DNA of 64,000 nucleotides. Source: Anaerolineales bacterium (lineage in GTDB: Bacteria; Chloroflexota; Anaerolineae; Aggregatilineales; J027). The stretch covers positions 1,736,001 to 1,800,000 of the forward strand of contig JACKCI010000001.1 of NCBI GenBank assembly GCA_020634155.1. Direction: 5' to 3'. Below are positions 60,610 through 64,000 of the stretch, one piece after another (position 1 is the first letter of the stretch; the number at the start of each line of letters is the position of its first letter). Below the pieces are notes generated by a model. That model did no database searches, was not told where the DNA came from, and saw only the letters and a program-made list of their open reading frames with translations. A program made the position numbers and the translations under genes.

Positions 60610-60993
60610 ATGTCAATCCACGATCGTCACTACGGACTTAATTTAGCTGCTGGGTTTATGATTTTGATTGGATGGGGTGGTCTTGTCTATCTTGTCCAGA
60701 ATGTGCTGCCGACACCCGGCCCGCGTTGGATGTTCTTCGTGTTGCTGTACATTGCAGCCGTTGGCACCAGCCTGCCCTTTATTCGTTTTCTGAATATCCG
60801 CTTCACCAACCCCAATGTGCCAGAGACAGTTATTCTGCGCGAGGGGCTATGGGTGGGCTTGTTTGTGACCACTTGCGCGTGGCTCCAAATACCGAGGGTG
60901 CTGAATTGGTCAATCGCCCTACTGCTGGCCTTGGCGGTGGTGGTCATTGAGGGATTCTTGCGGTTGCGCGAGGTCTATGATGAACCCGAATAG
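60610..60993 (+). CDS. Hypothetical membrane protein, 127 residues
   Basis: Four predicted membrane helices separated by short loops; the third is preceded by NPNVPETVILREGLW. The ATG at 60610 is chosen over 60583 because a strong extended -10 ends 7 bases before it. Nothing resembles a known transporter or enzyme. It is divergent from the 134-residue gene and 55 bases upstream of the M24 peptidase gene. Confidence 0.72.
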   Translation: MSIHDRHYGLNLAAGFMILIGWGGLVYLVQNVLPTPGPRWMFFVLLYIAAVGTSLPFIRFLNIRFTNPNVPETVILREGLWVGLFVTTCAWLQIPRVLNWSIALLLALAVVVIEGFLRLREVYDEPE

Positions 60994-61048
60994 AGGCGCT
61001 AACTTATCTAAGCTAGACTGAAACTCAATGTCATAAGGATGGATAAAC

Positions 61049-62284
61049 ATGAAAAGTGACCTTGACCGTTTAATGCAAGAACGTGATATTGATGCTTTTG
61101 TGATTATAGGAAGTGAGAACGAAAACACCGACCGCAATTATTTGACCAATAGCGCCCATGCCAGCGCCACCGTCGTGAAGAAGCGTGGGCAAGAGGCGGT
61201 GTTGATTGTCAGCGCAATGGAGATTGATGAGGCCAAGAAAAGCGGCCTGACCGTCTACACCATGCAAGACTTTGACCTGTTCACCATCATGCAAAAGCAC
61301 GCAGGCAAGCAAGAAGAAGTCTTTAAAGAGTATTGGACAAACATTTTTGATAAATTTGAGATTAGCGGGCGGGTGGCCTTTTATGGAACAGCCTCAGTAA
61401 TGGGGACATGGCGCACGCTCAACCGCTTCCAACGGCTATTTGGGGAGCGTATCGAACTGGTAGAGGATGAAGACCCCAATATCTTTAGCGTGGCGCGGCG
61501 TACCAAAGATGCCCATGAAATCGAGCAATTGCGTGAAGCAGGCAAACGTTCAGGAGCCGCCATGCGCGAGGTGCGTGAGTGGCTATCGCAGCACCGCGCC
61601 GAGGGTGAATTTGTCTTCAATAGCGATGGGGAGCCGCTGACCATTGGCGATGTCAAGCGCTATCTGTGGCATAAGCTGATGGATTACGGCATGGAAGATG
61701 TGGGTGGTACGGTTATCTTTTCACAGGGCTATGACGCGGCCCTGCCCCACAGCCGCGGAGAAGCCGAGCAGCAATTGCGCTTGGGGCAAACCATCATCTT
61801 TGACCTATTCCCACGCATCATGGGCGGTGGTTATTTCCATGATATGACGCGGACATGGTGCATTGGCTATGCCCCCAAAGAGGTCGAGGAAGCCTATCAT
61901 GTGGTCATGCACGCCTTCGCTCAATCATTGGAGGCCATGACACTCGGTGAACCCATCCGCGATATTCAAAATATGGTCAATAGCATTTTTGAGGAACACG
62001 GCCACCCCACCCACAACTCGCACCCCGGCACCAACGAAGGCTATACCCATAGCATTGGGCATGGCCTCGGCTTGGATGTCCATGAGTCACCGGGAATGAG
62101 TGGATACGCCAGCAACGAATCGGTATTTGAGGCAGGCGATGTGGTCACGATTGAACCGGGGCTGTATTATCCCAGCAAGGAATGGGGCATCCGCATTGAA
62201 GACACCGTGTATATGAGCGCAACTGGTGAGGTCATCAACCTAACCGATTGCCCCTACGACTTGATTGTAACCCTGAACGGATAG
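61049..62284 (+). CDS. M24 metallopeptidase (Xaa-Pro aminopeptidase-like)
   Basis: 411 residues. The N-terminal creatinase-like domain (about 1-145) precedes the pita-bread catalytic domain. The five metal ligands are visible: Asp252 (IIFDLFP), Asp265 (YFHDMTRTW), His338 (SIGHGLGLD), Glu369 (TIEPGLY) and Glu384 (IRIEDT). Such enzymes remove N-terminal residues, often before proline, though close relatives act on other substrates. AAGGATGG precedes the ATG. It is a single gene between the small membrane protein gene and an LCP gene with its own promoter. Confidence 0.92.
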   Translation: MKSDLDRLMQERDIDAFVIIGSENENTDRNYLTNSAHASATVVKKRGQEAVLIVSAMEIDEAKKSGLTVYTMQDFDLFTIMQKHAGKQEEVFKEYWTNIFDKFEISGRVAFYGTASVMGTWRTLNRFQRLFGERIELVEDEDPNIFSVARRTKDAHEIEQLREAGKRSGAAMREVREWLSQHRAEGEFVFNSDGEPLTIGDVKRYLWHKLMDYGMEDVGGTVIFSQGYDAALPHSRGEAEQQLRLGQTIIFDLFPRIMGGGYFHDMTRTWCIGYAPKEVEEAYHVVMHAFAQSLEAMTLGEPIRDIQNMVNSIFEEHGHPTHNSHPGTNEGYTHSIGHGLGLDVHESPGMSGYASNESVFEAGDVVTIEPGLYYPSKEWGIRIEDTVYMSATGEVINLTDCPYDLIVTLNG

Positions 62285-62320
62285 CGTGGGGGAATCACCG
62301 TCCCAGACTCCCACCCCACC

Positions 62321-62329
62321 TGCTATAAT
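62321..62329 (+). promoter_or_regulatory. Extended -10 promoter TGCTATAAT of the LCP gene
   Basis: A perfect extended -10, 35 bases before the ATG at 62365, with GAGGAG at 62353-62358 as ribosome binding site. Confidence 0.75.
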
Positions 62330-62364
62330 CGCTCCTGCAAAGCACGGTAGTTGAGGAGATGGTT

Positions 62365-63540
62365 ATGCGTTTACCGTCATGGGCGTTGGGAGTTTGGGTC
62401 ATTATCGCGGTGCTGATTGGCGCAGGGGGTAGCTATTTCGGCTATACCCAAACCCGTGAGCGCACCCGCGAAGTCAATGAAATTACCCCTTTAAGCGCGG
62501 GCGTCGATTGGCTGGAGACTTTCGATTTGCTAACCGGGCGCAAAGAGCCGGAATTGCCGGATAAGGTCTTGGAAAATGAACCACCCGTCCTCATCCCCAC
62601 CCAACAACCAACCCTTACCCCAACCACTGAGCCAAGTACGCCCACCGATAGCGCCACACCGGTTCCTGTAGAGACAGAAGCCGTCACCCCTGAACCAACC
62701 GCCGTTGTCGAAAATACCGATAGCGGATGGACAGACCCGCGCCGTGTCAATATCCTGCTGCTAGGCATTGACCAACGCCAAGGCGAAACTGGCCCCTTCC
62801 GCACCGATACCATGATGGTTTTAAGCCTCAAGCCCGCCAACAATAGCGGGGTGATGCTCTCCATTCCACGCGACATTTACTTGACTTATCCGCGTGGCTT
62901 GGGCGAGGGCAAAATCAATAATGCCAATGTGGTGGGCGAGGTTAATCAATACCCCGGTGGCGGGCCAGCTTTTGCCAAACTCGCAGTTGAGACGCTACTG
63001 GGCATTCGGATTCACTACTATGTGCTGGTCAACTTCGATTCGTTTATCACGGTTGTGAATGCCGTTGGGGATGTGGAGGTCTGTCCACCGACTGAGATTG
63101 ACGACCCCGATTATCCCGATGGGAGTTATGGTTATAAAGCGGTCTATTTTCCAGCGGGGTGCCAAGATTTAAATGCCGAGCATCTGCTGGAATATGCACG
63201 AACCCGCGCCACTGAGGGTGGAGATATTGACCGTGCCAATCGTCAGCAAGAAGTGATTTTGGGTATACGGGAAAAGGTGTTGTCGGTCGGGGGTGCAACA
63301 GCCCTGCTTGACCAAGCGCCCACGATTTGGGACAGCATCCAAGCCAATATCCGCACCGATTCGACCTTCCAAGATATTATCAATCTGGCACTACTCGCCC
63401 AGAACATCCCATCAGAAAATATCCGCAATGAGACGATTGGCTATGACCGTGTACTTATCCGCAAAGGCCCCAATGATGAGGATATTTTACTGCCGATTCA
63501 GGGCAGTATATCAGAACTTGTCGCGGAGTTATTCAATTAG
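62365..63540 (+). CDS. LytR-CpsA-Psr (LCP) family glycopolymer ligase
   Basis: 391 residues from the ATG at 62365, six bases after GAGGAG; the ATG at 62359 touches that site. One N-terminal membrane helix, a Thr/Pro linker (about 65-120) and an LCP domain (about 127-390) with VNILLLGIDQR, FRTDTMMVLSL, SIPRDIYL and ARTRATEGGDIDRANRQQ; the Arg and Asp residues bind the polyprenyl pyrophosphate. LCP enzymes attach lipid-linked glycopolymers to the cell wall outside the membrane. This fits the glycan-producing arrays in the window. Confidence 0.93.
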   Translation: MRLPSWALGVWVIIAVLIGAGGSYFGYTQTRERTREVNEITPLSAGVDWLETFDLLTGRKEPELPDKVLENEPPVLIPTQQPTLTPTTEPSTPTDSATPVPVETEAVTPEPTAVVENTDSGWTDPRRVNILLLGIDQRQGETGPFRTDTMMVLSLKPANNSGVMLSIPRDIYLTYPRGLGEGKINNANVVGEVNQYPGGGPAFAKLAVETLLGIRIHYYVLVNFDSFITVVNAVGDVEVCPPTEIDDPDYPDGSYGYKAVYFPAGCQDLNAEHLLEYARTRATEGGDIDRANRQQEVILGIREKVLSVGGATALLDQAPTIWDSIQANIRTDSTFQDIINLALLAQNIPSENIRNETIGYDRVLIRKGPNDEDILLPIQGSISELVAELFN

Positions 63541-63552
63541 TTAGCACGGCCT

Positions 63553-63579
63553 ATGCCCCTGCGGTATAGTTAGGGGCAT
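63553..63579. promoter_or_regulatory. Perfect inverted repeat around the -10 and start codon of the last gene
   Basis: ATGCCCCT (63553-63560) and AGGGGCAT (63572-63579) are exact inverted copies 11 bases apart. The -10 TATAGT lies between them and the right arm runs into the ATG. It is a strong candidate operator. Confidence 0.5.
63565..63570 (+). promoter_or_regulatory. -10 hexamer TATAGT, apparently leaderless promoter
   Basis: TATAGT ends 7 bases before the ATG at 63578. A weak -35 (TTAGCA, 63541-63546) lies 18 bases upstream. AGGGG is too close to the ATG to serve as a ribosome binding site. Confidence 0.55.
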
Positions 63580-64000
63580 GGTCAAACATTACGAAATCCA
63601 TTTACCTGCTGTTCAAGACAGCCTCCGCAAGTTTTACCAGTTTTTCCGCGAGGTCAGCACGGAACTTGGCCTCGATGAGAAAACCCACTTTGACGTTGAA
63701 CTCTCCATTGAAGAAGCCCTCACCAACGTGATTCACCATGCCTACAAGGGCGGCGATGGTGATTTTGCGTTGCGGATACTGGATGAAGGTGACCGCCTAC
63801 GGGTGGAGATACAGGACTGGGGCGACCCCTTCGACCCCAATAGCATCAAGCCCTTTGATTACAGCGCTCCGGTAGATACCCGTATTGATGGCGGGATGGG
63901 CGTTCACTTCATGCGAACTTTGATGGATAGTGTGGACTACACCTTCCATGACACCAATGGGACACTGCTGACCATGACCAAGAAACGCACCCCCAACCCC
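63578..64000 (+). CDS. Anti-sigma-factor-type serine kinase / HATPase_c_2 protein, 3' end beyond window
   Basis: 141 residues are visible and the frame is open to the window edge. The GHKL ATPase fold of RsbW/SpoIIAB-like proteins is shown by the N box ELSIEEALTNVIHHAYKG, QDWGDPFDP for the G1 region and GGMGVHFMRTLMD for the G2 region. Such proteins phosphorylate an anti-sigma-factor antagonist and hold a sigma factor, or form part of a larger switch. No partner gene is within the window. A palindrome and -10 overlap the start. Confidence 0.87.
   Translation, partial: MVKHYEIHLPAVQDSLRKFYQFFREVSTELGLDEKTHFDVELSIEEALTNVIHHAYKGGDGDFALRILDEGDRLRVEIQDWGDPFDPNSIKPFDYSAPVDTRIDGGMGVHFMRTLMDSVDYTFHDTNGTLLTMTKKRTPNP

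Noticed and set aside
1..64000. CRISPR arrays, insertion sequences, integrases, prophage or toxin-antitoxin genes
   Set aside because: No evenly spaced repeats, transposase or integrase motifs, or att-like duplications were seen. The MazG-like gene is a pyrophosphohydrolase, not a toxin partner.

Overview
The window looks like a stretch of ordinary chromosome from a Chloroflexota bacterium, probably of the Anaerolineae group. That assignment is inference from gene content: a mevalonate-pathway decarboxylase, a pair of four-domain S1 proteins, many exported proteins with Thr/Pro-rich stalks, lipoproteins and LCP/PBP envelope enzymes, and large families of polytopic GT-C glycosyltransferases. 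I see no phage, insertion sequence, transposase, CRISPR array or rRNA. One tRNA (Gln, UUG) is present.

Layout. 1-6.7 kb is a minus-strand unit: a hybrid histidine kinase, a MazG-like pyrophosphohydrolase, a DUF2071 protein and three GT-C membrane glycosyltransferases (the last cut by the window edge). A single-domain response regulator is divergent from the kinase. 7.2-10 kb holds a MaoC-like hydratase, a metallo-beta-lactamase-fold hydrolase and an rRNA m5C methyltransferase. 10.1-13.6 kb is a translation cluster: two tandem S1 proteins, bS21 (rpsU) and IF-1 (infA). 13.5-18.5 kb has a small membrane ORF, an unknown gene, biotin carboxylase (accC), moaA, a mevalonate-pathway decarboxylase and a DUF554 membrane protein. 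18.5-35.9 kb is mainly envelope and exported functions: a 1387-residue class A PBP, a CAP-domain protein, a substrate-binding receptor with SH3b and CARDB-like modules, two secreted proteins sharing an N-terminal domain (one fused to a DsbA-like thioredoxin), a 55-residue basic protein, ilvE, a matrixin-like protease and a Crp/Fnr regulator. 36-47 kb mixes pruA, a phosphoribosyltransferase, Nudix, LysM, CYTH and unknown genes, tRNA-Gln and an exonuclease. 47-56.5 kb is a tightly overlapped minus-strand array of four paralogous GT-C glycosyltransferases with a GNAT acetyltransferase, DUF2785, a lipid kinase and a lipoprotein. A secreted glycoside-hydrolase-like protein is divergent from it. 57.9-64 kb has YceI, unknown, M24 peptidase, LCP ligase and anti-sigma-type ATPase genes.

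How they fit together. The two glycosyltransferase arrays, the PBP, LCP, LysM, CAP and CARDB/SH3b proteins suggest heavy investment in surface polymers and exported proteins. The kinase heading the first array and the lipid kinase inside the second could tie glycan export to signalling and lipid supply, but this is inference. Several promoters place the -10 hexamer 7-9 bases before the start codon, which suggests that leaderless transcripts are common here. An extended -10 of the form TGCTATAAT recurs.
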